Assembly: GCA_001557505.1 (NCBI GenBank)
Contig: LSAX01000002.1
Location: 744,001 to 808,000 of the forward strand
DNA length: 64,000 nucleotides
Source of the DNA: Reticulascus tulasneorum
Lineage: Eukaryota > Ascomycota > Sordariomycetes > Glomerellales > Reticulascaceae
Direction of reading: 5' to 3'
A model generated the notes under the pieces. It saw only the letters and a list, made by a program, of their open reading frames with translations. It searched no databases and was not told the DNA's origin. Position numbers and translations under genes: made by a program. Positions 12,913 through 23,316 of this stretch are shown here, piece by piece. The stretch's first letter is position 1. Each line of letters begins with the position of its first letter.

Positions 12913-13084
12913 GCTAGGCTCGAGGCGCGACACTAGGCTCGAGGCACAACACTGGGCTCAAGGCTCGACGCTGGGCTTAGACGCTTGACGTTAGACTTAA
13001 GGCTCGACGTTGGACTCAAGGCTCGACGCTAGGCTCAAGGCTCGACGCGCTTGACGTTGGACTCGAGGCTCGACGCTGGGCTCG
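12913..13084. repeat. Minisatellite inside the hAT-like element
   Basis: Roughly eight to nine degenerate copies of a unit of about 20 bp, with consensus close to AGGCTCGACGCTGGGCTCA, are arranged head to tail. Units vary by a few substitutions and small length changes. Internal minisatellites are common in non-autonomous DNA transposons. There are no unique spacers, so it is not CRISPR-like. Confidence 0.7.
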
Positions 13085-13096
13085 TATAATTACTAA

Positions 13097-13252
13097 AATA
13101 TATCATATGACTAGACACGTGTAAAAGAACGTGCTAAGAAAATAGATTAGTTTCATAGTATTTTGTCTTAGATAGATCTTATTTCGATCAAAGAGCTAAA
13201 GATAGGGATTATCCACGTGTATAGGTACGTGCCTAGTCATGTGATATATCTT
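13097..13252. repeat. Internal inverted repeat of the hAT-like element
   Basis: The arm ATATATCATATGACTAGACA near 13097-13120 pairs with ATGTGATATATC and flanking bases near 13229-13252, about 24 bp with a few mismatches. Each arm also contains CACGTGT. It may be the remains of a nested MITE or a fold within the element. Confidence 0.45.
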
Positions 13253-13822
13253 GGCGATTCAAACAAATATTGAAGTGTTTAAGATTGATTGAATTGGATT
13301 GAGGATATCTTGAACTTAGTTTGGATTGATTACGAGCTTTGGATAACTTGCAAGTCGGTTTGTATTTGCGGTAGCGCTGCTCACTTCAATACTGGGCTCT
13401 ATCGAGCTGGCGGCACAGATGCCTGGTTTGGCAAACGCCTACGCGGTTTCTAAGGCTGCTTTAAACATGTAAGTTGGTTTATCCTCACACCTTCGCATAC
13501 GATACACTTTCACATTTACCAACGCTTGCTTAAAAGGATGGTTCGAAAGTAGAGTACAACACTCAAGTCTGAAGGGATCACCACAATTCTTATCCATCCT
13601 AGTACGTCCTACTTCTCCGAGATTCGGCGTTCCATATCTGATGAAATTTGGCAAAGGTTAGGTAAGCGAAACCGAAGTAGGCAATGCCATTACGCCTTAG
13701 ATGAGAGATACCCCTCAGAATCTACCGACATTGCTATTAAAGACACACTGAAAGTGTTTCACGAAGCAAAGGTAGCTGATAATAGGCAATTTCTCACTCA
13801 TGATGGCTTGAAGCTTCCATAG

Positions 13823-16089
13823 TAGTTAAGGTCTTAACTTGTATGATGGATCAGTTGCTGCCTTTGTTGAGGCACGAAAACGAGATTTAAATCAAGGTGG
13901 AGAGTGAGTAGCGCCGGAGGATACATTTTAGCACAGCCACTGCTGAACCTAGACAGTTGTTGAACTTGAAAGGAAATATATCTACGGCAACATTCTACAA
14001 ATAGCTCGATCAGCAAGTAACATAAATCCTTTCCTAAGCCAATTCAGTAGTAAGCTGCTCTTAGTTCCTGGAATTTACACTTTAGATCCCAATTCCTCTG
14101 AAAGAAAAGCGCCCAGTATATAAACATTACCTTAATGAGTACGGACGTGATATATAAGCAAAGGTTCTCAAGAGACGATTGCATAACCCGAAAACTAAGC
14201 TAAGAGATTCCCTCTTCAGAACAAAAACCTAAACCAGCCTGAACCAACCTGAATCATTGCTGTTTTAACCTGAACCAAGGTGAGCAGCTTGAACTACGGG
14301 AAGAGGCTAAGCTGGCCTGAGAATAGTTGAATGTAGGGCAAGCCCCAAATCTAGGACCAGCCGTCTAGACTTACTCTCCCTCACAACTGGACTGGATGCA
14401 TAAGGAGGAATGTAAACTTAAAACACCACATTTGACTAGTACTTTCCAGTCTTAGGTTCATTCATCGAGATTTATCACCATAGGTATAAAGATTAATATC
14501 TGTTCTCCTGGAAGTAGAATCCTTGACCTGACTCAAAAGGTTGGAAGCTGTTTTTAAGTGGATATCAACTCTTTACGAGATCGTTGAGAAGGGGCTGTCT
14601 CCTCCTCAGTTAGTCTTACGACGGATCTTCCAGTCCGGATCTTCATACACTCCTGTCGTAGATAGCCATTTCCTAGCATCAGCCAGCCGAAGAGTAAGCA
14701 TTAAGAACATCTATCTACATGTAAATTTCGAAAGCTGCTTTGTCGGTTTTGCACACAGGGAAGTGCAGACAGGGGAGGTGCCGCATTATTATAAAGGCTC
14801 TTGGTGGATTACCCCAGGCCCATTTCATTGCGTCTCGGGATGAGCCGAAGCCTGGATTTACTGTCCCGGGGTCAAGTTCCAGGGAACCGATTGGGCTTTC
14901 TCCAGATTCTGACTGTGACGCCGGGAGGCAGCCCAAAATATTTACACCGCGCTCTTCTTTGCGAACCATCAGGTTGTCGAGCCTAAGCCCCTACAAGCCC
15001 CAGCCTGCATTTGCAATTGTTGCGCGATTTCTTTTCTGGCACTCACGAAGCCTAGAACTCTCAACCAGCGGTCCAAGTTACTGTGAGTATAGTCAAGTGC
15101 CTAGCATTGATGTTCGGGTGGATACTCGCCTCCTCACATCTCGAAGCCTAGACTTGCATAGCTCTTGATTTGCGCCGGCTGGACTAGGTAGCCCCCGTAA
15201 ATGGCCCAGCTAGCGGATAATTCCAGTGGGCAAGGTAGTTAGTTGTTGCAACCACCAATTGACGTTGGCCTGCAGAATATATACATGAATAACACTCCCT
15301 TGAAGCTAGAGTGGCAAGGAATACGCCCTTGTGATATTAGGGGCTGATAGCAGCCAGTTTACACCGGAATGCTCGTGATACACATCGGAATTATCCCCCT
15401 ATTAACCAAAATCAGACTGAGTAATCCTCTTAAGGCTCCCTGAAACAGGGGGTTTTGTACCCATTGTAGCACGGCGGTTTCGTGGAGGCCCGCTCACAGC
15501 TCGTTGCAACAGTTATTAATCTCCCGTGAGTGAATGCCTACCTAGCGATAGAAAAGGCAGTCTACGTAAGCTGGCAATACGAGATTGCTTCAACATCCAG
15601 TGCTCTCGGATGGTTGTAATACTGAGTTCCTGGGATTGCTAGGATGGATGGTGTTTTCGTATGTGACGTGGTCACTTCATCAGAACACTGTATAATTCAA
15701 AGATTAAAAGATAGATAAGTAGACTAGAGCTAGAGGTAAGCTATAGCTAAGCCAGGCTAAGTAAAACAGTAAGGTTACTATAACGTAGAAGGTTAGGCGA
15801 TTGGGGAACCAAGGTAGAATCATACTACTAGCTCCTGGTGAAGGGTTTGGGATCTTTAATGCTGGAACCTCTTGGTCTTTCGATTGTTCTCGATTGCATT
15901 CCGTTGCATACGGGTTGTTCTCTTATCGAATCCTTCAAAACACCTCTACCACGAGTGGCCCTGATCGCCATGGCTTTCTGCTCTGCAGCTAAGTAGATCA
16001 TTTGGGTCATCTGTCTCTCAAACGAGAAGTTCCCACCTAGCTCGGCTGTTACCGCCTCAGCCAATGACAGGATTTGAGACTGCCTCAAT
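13823..16089. other. Decayed intergenic region
   Basis: More than 2 kb without an acceptable gene. It contains weak AACCTGAACCA-type reiterations near 14225-14280 and a TA/TAG-rich stretch near 15700-15790. Open frames at 14740-15168 and nearby have no domain and no introns that make sense. It looks like old, mutated sequence between two pseudogenes. Confidence 0.4.
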
Positions 16090-16515
16090 TCTCTACTCTT
16101 AATCTACACGTATACCTCCAGCCCATCTTCGCGCCTCGTATTCCTCGGTATATCTGCCATTATCATTCATGTTGGGACGGCAGCCTACATCCTCGGTCTG
16201 GGTAATGAAACGGTGACGGAGTTCCAGCGCAAGGCTTTTAAATCTGGATTCAAGAACGAAGGTAAGGTCTGCAAGACTGGACTATGGAAACATGCAAGAC
16301 ACAAAACTTACGGTGGCCATGTGCTCTGGCGAACTGGGTAGGCTATGACCGCTTCTGGATTGCTTGCTGGACTAATCGTGGAACTAAGTCAAGTGCTGCA
16401 ATTGGCGAGACAGGCGGTGCCAATTCTTGATGAGTATGACCCTGCGCGGTATGGGGAGCAACGGGCTAGGTTCAAAGGGAAACTCCATGGGCTGTTGATG
16501 CCGGGCAGATACTAG
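16090..16515 (+). pseudogene. Decayed DUF1295 / steroid 5-alpha-reductase-like C-terminal fragment
   Basis: In one frame the sequence reads a hydrophobic helix (RLVFLGISAIIIHVGTAAYI) and then CKTGLWKHARHKTYGGHVLW followed by RTG, a stop and AMTASGLLAG. This matches the shape of the DUF1295/isoprenylcysteine-methyltransferase-like signature, in which a Gly-Leu-Trp and an Arg-His pair precede a Tyr-x-Gly-Glu-like segment and a tryptophan-containing helix. The in-frame TAG at 16339-16341 sits where such proteins have Trp, so TGG to TAG is likely. The frame then runs on to TAG at 16513-16515. No intact 5' part was found. The family call is from memory of the motif and is tentative. Confidence 0.4.
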
Positions 16516-17425
16516 CATCAAGCGCCGTTACCAACCTGTCTTCAGATGCCGTCCCGACTAGGTTATCTGCTAACTCAATTTTGACATAATCATAAGCGAA
16601 TGTGGAAAAACAAGCCAATGTTTTAGCATCTACTTTGAGTATGACCCATCACGATATCATAGCCTTGGGACAAACGACTTTGTCGGTGGAGAGACGGGAC
16701 TAGGTGAAGCGAAAAGGCTTGCTCCGCCAGCAGAATTTCCTTTTGAACCAGGTGAGATCATTCTATAAGCTTCGCCACAGAGCCCGGAACCCCGGGAAAG
16801 ACCCGAAATATGCTATATATTTCTCGCGTGCGCTTTCTTCGCTTGTTCCCTTCCCATGCTCCCAGCCCCTGACAAAGGAGAGCATCGTGTCGGGCTAGTT
16901 CTCCAGGACGCCTCGCCGTGGCGCAATCCTTTCGCAAGGCACTTTCCAATAGATGAGCTGCCCCCAAGTGGCGCCGTCGGTGCGTCTAGATTCTGTGCCC
17001 GGCACGGCGGCCCATTTTCGTGAGATTCAGGCAGAAGTCTGGCCCAAGGTACGAACACTTGGCAGCAGACCGTAGGGCGGTTCATTATTAATTAGTACGA
17101 TGGCTTCTCCGCATAGTGCACATCATATACTATGTGCGACCCTGGAAACTCGAACCCAGGTAGCATTGAGCCGATATTGGGGGCCTGCAATAACAGTCGG
17201 GTCGCCTCTAATTAGTTCGTTTAAAATCGGTCCTCGGACCCTTGACGAATTTTTCGAAAAGCACCCTTCTGGTCTTAGCATATGAGGCAGAGAAAAGACT
17301 CAAAGTATAAAAGCAGCCCATGGCTGGGTGATGCTAGAGGCTTGTCTCCCAAGTCGGGCACAAAGAGCTTGGCACATCTCAAAGTACAGTCGGTCCAAGT
17401 TCTTAAAGTTAGACGCGAAGAAGTC
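16516..17425. other. Intergenic, upstream region of the LysM gene
   Basis: No gene recognised. It should contain the promoter of the LysM gene that starts at 17426. A sequence with a tRNA T-arm look near 17140 does not fold into a cloverleaf. Confidence 0.4.
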
Positions 17426-18376
17426 ATGGTTACCTTTACTCGAGGCCTGACCCTTGCACTCGCAGCAACGGGCATACACGCGCGTCGTGGTCCTCAGCCA
17501 GCATACCCATACGACCCAAACACCTCGTCCTGGTGCAGCTGGTGGCTTGATTACGACGGTTCGGCTACTTGTCAGAGCGTGGTGGAAAGCAACTTTCTCT
17601 TGCTGGTCGATTTTAGACGATGGGTAGGGCCATAATCACACTACTTGGCTTTTCTTGACGATGCTAACAACAGGAAGAACCCGTCAGTCACTGCCACCTG
17701 TGGAGGCTTGCAGTCCGGCCGGTCATACTGTGTTGAGGCCTACGATGAGCCTCCCACCGAGACTACTTCGACAAGCTCAAAGGCCTCCTCGACCAGCACA
17801 AAGTCGTCTTCGACTTCAAAACCATCTTTTACTTCAATAAAACCTTCTTCTACGTCAACAAAGCCGTCTACGACATCAAAGCCAACTATGACATCAAAGC
17901 CGTCCTCTACGACATCAAAGACGACATCAACTACGACCAAGGGTAACGGCATCACCACTCCGACTCCGACCCAGCCCAAAATTGTCACGAACTGCGATCT
18001 ATTCCACCTGGTCAAGTCAGGCGACACTTGTGACATAATTGTGTCGAAGAACGGCATTACACTGGCACAGTTTCTGCAGTGGAATCCCTCAGCAGGAAGC
18101 ACTTGCGCCGGGCTCTGGGCGGACGCCTACGCATGCGTGTCCATCGTCGGGCACACTCCTCCAAAGCCTAACGGAGTCACGACCCCGACGCCGATCCAGA
18201 CAGGGATGGTTACCAACTGTAAGACTTTTCACCTAGTGAAATCCGGACAGACCTGCGCGACTATAATAGCGCAGTATAAAATTACCTTGGCCAACTTCGT
18301 CAAGTGGAACCCAGCTGTTGGGTCGAGCTGCCAAAGTTTGTGGAGCGACACGTATGCTTGTATTGCAGTCTTATAA
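17426..18376 (+). CDS. Secreted LysM-domain (chitin-binding) protein
   Basis: Two exons (17426-17623 and 17678-18376) give 298 aa. The short N-terminus (TFTRGLTLALAATGIHA) looks like a signal peptide. Three Cys-containing LysM-like units follow. The first (WCSWWLDYDGSATC to CVEA) is split by the intron, which joins RRW to NPSV. The second begins CDLFHLVKSGDTC and ends YACVSIVG. The third begins CKTFHLVKSGQTC and ends at YACIAVL. A Ser/Thr/Lys/Pro-rich linker made of repeated TSxKPS-like units (about 17760-17940) lies between units one and two and is probably O-glycosylated. Such proteins bind chitin fragments outside the cell and may shield the wall or act as effectors in host-associated fungi; which applies here cannot be told. 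The acceptor GGAAG is unusual but gives the conserved WNPS motif. Confidence 0.85.
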
Positions 18377-18959
18377 CTGGGCAAAGTCTCAGACTCTAAA
18401 TGGTGGACATGCAAATTGAGCTAAGAATAAGAGCAATTTGTCTGCCTCGCTGTTCGATTGTCGATGCACAGCCGCGTGCGTGTCATCTTTTCTGCGCTGT
18501 GAATTCCTCTTCATCAGGCTGTATCGGGACTTGATCTCGCATTAGATGCTCGAGAAATACCCTGTAGCTGTTTCAGTCCCAAGGTATAAGAGAGAATATA
18601 GGAGGGTCGTTTGTCAGAAGATATCTACAAGCTTCTATATGCGAAGGCTCAAGTTGAAAAGGCAGGTACTCAGCTACCAAAAATTGACAACATTTGCTTA
18701 AGGCTAGACTGGGATGTTGTAATGCCTGTTGCTAATTTTATCCATTAGTCCCAAACAGTTAATCTAAAAGGGGTCTCCTCCCCAATTGCTGCAGCCAATC
18801 GCTAAACCATTGCGCTTGTCGTACTAGCTTACATGATTTGGGTACAAAGTTTTTGGCCAAGTCCAACCTCGCCGCTTTATACCCATCCTCACCAAATCTG
18901 AAAGTGATCAAGCTTCATCGGCTCTAATTCGACTCTTTTGTTTCCATATTCCGTTCGCT
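18377..18959. other. Intergenic, promoter of the first HET gene
   Basis: 583 bp with a CCAAT box at about 18795 and a TTTATACCC TATA-like element near 18880, some 80 bp before the HET start codon. No gene seen. Confidence 0.4.
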
Positions 18960-21038
18960 ATGGATGATCCCTCCGTCGCTGCGGAAACCGGCATGTGCAT
19001 TTCCAACACAACGCGGCGCTGCGGAGCATGCTTGTTTGAGCTCGATCCCAAATCTCTGCCTCTCGACACCGATCTAGATCTTGATCTCCTAAAGCCTTTC
19101 ATGTACTCCGATTCCCACATGGTACAAATTCATGAATTAAAGAGCTCAGTTCGGCGGGGTTGCAAGACATGCGTGAGATTAATGGCGTTCCTAGCTGGTT
19201 CAAGTCTGGACGTCTCGACAATTGAATGGTTCCCAGACCAACGCTCGGGAGACTGGCCAGGTCTACGCCCCCTGGTGGTCTGTCACCTTGAATCAGAATA
19301 CTATAGCATCAACCTAGAACTATGCATACCACCCGAGCAGTACGACACTATGTCCATGTCATTGGACCAACCTTCCCTGGATTCTCGTCCGTCTCGCCCG
19401 CATCCTAGCATCTGCTCTGGTGCGAAACTTGTTGGCAGTACAAGCGATGATAAGGTTCTCTCCCAAGCCGCAACCTGGCTTGATACTTGTCGGAAGAATC
19501 ATCCACGATGTCAAGTAAAGAATGCAGGTTTTGTCCCTACACGCCTGCTCTCTATAAACGGTCAAGACCCTGGGATAGTGTATCTCGTGGAGAAACAACC
19601 GGCTCCAATTGCTTATGCAGTCTTGAGCCACCGCTGGAGCAAAGAGACAGCCGCTATTCGCCTTGAAAGAGCAGCTTTAAACCAAAGGAAAACGCATGGT
19701 ACCCCGCTGTCGGACCTTCCTCAGATGATGCAAGATGTCATTGCAGTGATTCGAGCATTGGGGTTTGCATTTGTGTGGATTGATTGTATGTGTATCGTCC
19801 AGGATGACATCGACGACTGGCGGCGAGAAGCTGGGAAGATGGCACCTATCTACTCAAATGCCGACCTCACGATTGCTGCGACATGGTGTCATGGCAGTGG
19901 CCAGTCTCTTTTTAGCAGTCGAAAAGGAGTGGAGTTGTCTTCCAGCGATATGGTTGAAGGAGACACACAATCAATCTTCCTTCGTCGTAGTCCTCCCCAT
20001 TTCCAGTGGAGCAACTTCGATAGTTTTCCGATGGCCAGCATTGCTCACAACCCCCAACAGCTCTGGCCCCTGTTGAGCCGGGGCTGGGTGTATCAGGAGC
20101 AATGGCTATCAGGTCGGGTGCTCCATTTCACGAGCCATGAAATCGTCTGGATTTGCAACGAAACGGCGGCTTGTGAATGTGCTGGGTATAGGTTCGACAG
20201 CATGAACCAGATACAACCATCAGGAGGGAATTTAGGGGTCAAATCTAAGGACTGGACGAAAATCGTAGAAGAGTACTCGGAACGAGACTTCACCAAGCTT
20301 ACTGACCGACTACCAGCTCTTGCAGGGATAGCCAGTACGTATGCCGGTTCAAATGATTCTGGACCATATCTGTGTGGACTATGGGCCAACCAACTTCAGA
20401 AAACACTCCTGTGGTGTCTAGAAGCACAGCCTTCTCCACGGCCACAAGTTCAGATGCCAACATGGTCCTGGGCATCGGTTACGGGCAAAGTCTGCTTCCA
20501 GGGAGACTACGATGACGGTATCAAAGTTCTCAGTCATCAAATCGTCAGTTTAGGTGACCCGTACATGGGCGAGGTGCAGGATGCATGCATTTTTGTCTCT
20601 GGCGCTGTGATCCCGGCAACGCTCTACTACGGTCGGGCATGGTTCGACATTTGTTCTTCCACGGAGAGGCCTGGCGTGAATGCTTTATATCTTTCCAATG
20701 AGTGGAATGGGAAGGTGTATGGCCTTGAGGTTAAGGGCCACTTTGTAACGGCCAACGCAGACTACAGGCTCGATGCTCCAGGGGACCACTTCATCCCATC
20801 AGCGTCCCCAGTCTTTTGCCTGCTGTCAGGCAGCAACACAATCACAGAACGAGATCCAGAGCATCCAGAGAATGACCGAGAGGAATCCTATGCGTGTGGC
20901 CTAGTCCTGCGATGCGTAGATGCCAAGTCATCTACTTACCAGCGAATTGGCTACTTTAAAGGATGGGACTGGGAGAACGGGTTGGAGTGGGATACGATAC
21001 ATCCTCAGTCACATATTGACAGTCTGAGACTAGTTTGA
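18960..21038 (+). CDS. HET-domain protein (heterokaryon incompatibility type)
   Basis: Single exon, 692 aa. The start ATG at 18960 is followed by a Cys-rich N-terminus (CGACLFELD, RRGCKTCVRLM). The HET domain starts near residue 217 with AYAVLSHRW, continues with FAFVWIDCMCIVQDD and MAPIYSNADLTIAATW, and ends around residues 374-380 at RGWVYQEQWLS. These are the standard blocks of this family, which includes TOL and HET-6-like proteins that trigger cell death when incompatible hyphae fuse. The C-terminal half (YSERDFTKLTDRLPALAGIA, LWANQLQKTLLWCLE) is the common tail of the tol/het-6 group. No NACHT, WD40 or other second domain is attached. A role in self-recognition is inferred from the family. 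Confidence 0.92.
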   Translation: MDDPSVAAETGMCISNTTRRCGACLFELDPKSLPLDTDLDLDLLKPFMYSDSHMVQIHELKSSVRRGCKTCVRLMAFLAGSSLDVSTIEWFPDQRSGDWPGLRPLVVCHLESEYYSINLELCIPPEQYDTMSMSLDQPSLDSRPSRPHPSICSGAKLVGSTSDDKVLSQAATWLDTCRKNHPRCQVKNAGFVPTRLLSINGQDPGIVYLVEKQPAPIAYAVLSHRWSKETAAIRLERAALNQRKTHGTPLSDLPQMMQDVIAVIRALGFAFVWIDCMCIVQDDIDDWRREAGKMAPIYSNADLTIAATWCHGSGQSLFSSRKGVELSSSDMVEGDTQSIFLRRSPPHFQWSNFDSFPMASIAHNPQQLWPLLSRGWVYQEQWLSGRVLHFTSHEIVWICNETAACECAGYRFDSMNQIQPSGGNLGVKSKDWTKIVEEYSERDFTKLTDRLPALAGIASTYAGSNDSGPYLCGLWANQLQKTLLWCLEAQPSPRPQVQMPTWSWASVTGKVCFQGDYDDGIKVLSHQIVSLGDPYMGEVQDACIFVSGAVIPATLYYGRAWFDICSSTERPGVNALYLSNEWNGKVYGLEVKGHFVTANADYRLDAPGDHFIPSASPVFCLLSGSNTITERDPEHPENDREESYACGLVLRCVDAKSSTYQRIGYFKGWDWENGLEWDTIHPQSHIDSLRLV

Positions 21039-23316
21039 TGCCTCATGATGCCGGTGTCTGGAGATGGGTGACCGGCAGCACCACGCCGCCGGTAAGGTCC
21101 TGATTTTGTTGCCTGAGTCTGAGCCAGTTCCTACAAATTAGCGTTGACAGCTGGATACTGCTTCGAAGGTTGATTTAATAAGACGGCATAATGTAATGTT
21201 AAGTACAAGATAATGGCATTGAGGCAAGAGCTCGCACAGAAGATAACAATATTTGGTGCTAGAGCAGTAGGGGCAGACGGAACTCGTCTCTTGGCAAGTG
21301 CGCTCGATACTGTGGTCAAATTATTTAGCCCTGAGCGTTTGCTCCGTCCCAGCCAACCCACTGCCAGGATGCTAGAGTCATGTCACCAGCCATTGCCTTG
21401 CGCAAACATGATCAACGACGCTGATTCGTCTTCGGGGGCCAAGGGTCGTGTGCCCGCTCGGGCTGCGGTATTTTTTGGTGGTAACGACACTAGAGTACCG
21501 ACAATCCGGAGCGCCACGAACTTATCAGTTTTATCTGTTAAGCCACTCGGGCAAGTGACCTATGGCGTCCTTGCAGCTATCTCGAGCCGTACTGTTTGGA
21601 TGTCAATTTAGACATGGATGGATAAGACAGACAGCAGATCGCAAGCGACTTGGCAAGGAAACAAAGCGCCCTAAGCGACTCCTGTGAGGACTAATGATTG
21701 ACGGTCCAGCAGGTTCCAGCCATCGAGCCTTATCCGTTGATAGCATAGTGGCTAGACTTCCTGTCGCTTCGCTCTACAAATTGCATCGCATGAGGTTGAA
21801 CTTGAAGAAGAAGAGAAGCAATACTCTACCGCCGGCAGGTAATGAGGAAAGAAACTTTGCTCGTGGCCAGCTGAGATAACCTGGAGACCAAGGATGGACG
21901 CCAATTGGCCAGCGATCTTCTGTCTGATGCAGGCCGAGAGGTGCATTAGACGAGTATGCCAACGAATAAGTGAGCTGCTCGGGTCGCAAAGCTACTGTCC
22001 CAAAACCAATATGTCAGTGCGTCCAGGGCTTAGCGCAGCTCAACACGTGCAAGAGAAGAACAACCTTTACTACTGCGTAGTACGTGTAAACTGAAGAGAG
22101 CCATTTCTGATGCTCGATTGTAGTAGCCAAAGTTAATAGGCGGCCCGTTAGGGGCCGATATTTGGTCCGTGGATTTTGCACACAAATTGCCCGCGCCCGC
22201 GCCCCCGCGTGCCCGTGAACCCAATCCTCAAAATTTTTCTCAATGGAGAAAAGGAAATCAACTGCCCCCCCGTAATGCGACCCTTTGCCTCAAGTAGAAC
22301 CGAGATTGCAAGAGGCACGGGGTTACGCCGAATCGAATTCTTGGGCTGCGGGAACCCTGGGCGCCAAGGTGTGCGAGGCAATCAGCTATCGGTGTTGTTG
22401 ACTGGTGATCAGTCGTCATTTTTGTAGTTGACTCGATGAGATCGAGTAATGCCATTCAGACTGCGGGGACGGGCCCAACGATAAGCTACCCCTGTCTGCG
22501 TTAGCAGCGGCACCATCTTAGCCGCACCAGACTCCGTTCGGACAGAGCGTAGCTGACAGAAGCTTCTTGGCGCAGAAACACACCCTTGACATGGTGTTGT
22601 AGAGAGCCAATGACAGCCTCGGAAGGTTTCGTGCGACAGTCTTGCCCACATCTGTGATGGTCTGCAGACCCATGGCTTCCCCATCTTCCACACGAAATCT
22701 GTGCATTTTGTCCCGGGAAGAAGTTTTGTCGTGCGTCGGTGTCTCGACACCCTGCTACGTTGCTGCAACACCAGCACTGTAGGCAATTACGGACTCACCG
22801 ATGTCACTCTTGTCCCAGTCTGGTTTTTTGCTTCAGGCTGGCATGGCAAACATCCTTCCATGCGAGCTGGGGAGATATAGTGTGGGGGTTTCCTCAATAT
22901 CTGGCTTGAGTGACACCCGTGTAAGCTGCCTCTGTCTTTCGAGATGAGGTACCTCGCAATATATCAAAGATTTTCCACATGAGCGACACCGGCCAGATGG
23001 TGAAGAACAGATAAATATCTGCGGTCCTCGTCATCATCTGAGGCATTTTCTCTTCTTTGTCGGCGGGAACTTGATATCGTCAATTAGCGAATTTGACGGT
23101 TTATCCAGGTGCAGATCTTAATAGAGCTGCACGAAACTCAATCTGTCCCTCCACTCCATTTCGTCATTAAGTCCCAGTCCCGCGGGAAGCTTGCCCATAT
23201 AAACTCTCTGCGGTCCGCACCCGAAGGCTATTACTTGATCATTACTTGAGAGAAACCTCCCTTTCTGCATCACCTAACCCAATCCATCCATACCAAGAGC
23301 CGCAACCGATCTCGAG
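21039..23316. other. Intergenic, 2.3 kb
   Basis: No gene accepted. It holds ATG frames of up to 132 codons (21213-21611) without domain, splice or homology signals. The last 300 bp form the NCS1 permease promoter and contain the GATA pair listed separately. Confidence 0.4.
23008..23021. promoter_or_regulatory. Palindromic GATA pair upstream of the NCS1 permease
   Basis: The sequence CAGATAAATATCTG contains AGATAA on one strand and AGATA on the other, 296 bp before the permease ATG. HGATAR sites bind nitrogen GATA factors such as AreA in Aspergilli, and closely spaced pairs are often functional. The link to purine/pyrimidine permease control is inference. Confidence 0.35.

Larger units (their letters stand above)
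12778..13379. mobile_element. Non-autonomous hAT-like element, 602 bp, inside the SDR pseudogene
   Basis: The ends are terminal inverted repeats of 20 bp with one mismatch. The left end reads CAGCGCTCCCGCAAATACAA, and the right end is its reverse complement with a T-for-G change. An 8-bp target duplication, CTCACTTC, sits at 12770-12777 and 13380-13387. Eight-base duplications and TIRs beginning CAG are typical of hAT transposons. Removing the element and one duplication restores the conserved SDR reading frame (VLTS to ILGS), which proves the insertion point. There is no transposase. Inside are a 16-bp-stem hairpin (12796-12811 with 12816-12831), repeated TTGGATTGATTACG motifs near both ends, a minisatellite and an inner inverted repeat. 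Confidence 0.78.
12243..13822 (+). pseudogene. Broken short-chain dehydrogenase, split by a hAT-like element
   Basis: Pieces of a fungal SDR remain in order. They are MPSYLVTRSSRGIRLAIVAEL (nucleotide-binding region), LIIATARN, LELDISNLKNINKAVEDA, LDYLASNTGVNPQPFT, FLPLIRKSEVKKILVLTS, then after the insertion ILGSIELAAQMPGLANAYAV and SKAALNM (Tyr-x3-Lys catalytic pair kept), TLKSEGITTILIHP and finally VFHEAKVADNRQFL with LKLP before TAG at 13820-13822. Lesions include replacement of two Gly in the TGxxxGxG motif by Arg, a TGA at 12627-12629, frame changes and the 602-bp insertion at 12778-13379. A probable intron lies at about 12302-12354. It may derive from the same broad superfamily as the SDR at 9.6-10.7 kb but is of a different subfamily. 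It cannot make a working enzyme. Confidence 0.8.

Noticed and set aside
12913..13084. CRISPR-like regular repeats
   Set aside because: Units are adjacent and degenerate without unique spacers, and the host is a fungus; it is a minisatellite.
14740..15168. 142-codon frame with G/P-rich peptide, possible retroelement piece
   Set aside because: No reverse transcriptase, integrase, gag or LTR features; no ATG-supported structure.
17130..17175. tRNA-like ACTCGAACCC motif
   Set aside because: The T-arm-like loop is not closed by a proper stem and no anticodon or acceptor stems fit.
21213..21611. 132-codon ATG open frame after the first HET gene
   Set aside because: No recognisable domain, signal peptide, intron or conserved motif; amino acid pattern looks random.
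22409..22786. 125-codon minus-strand frame
   Set aside because: No ATG at its start and random-looking composition.
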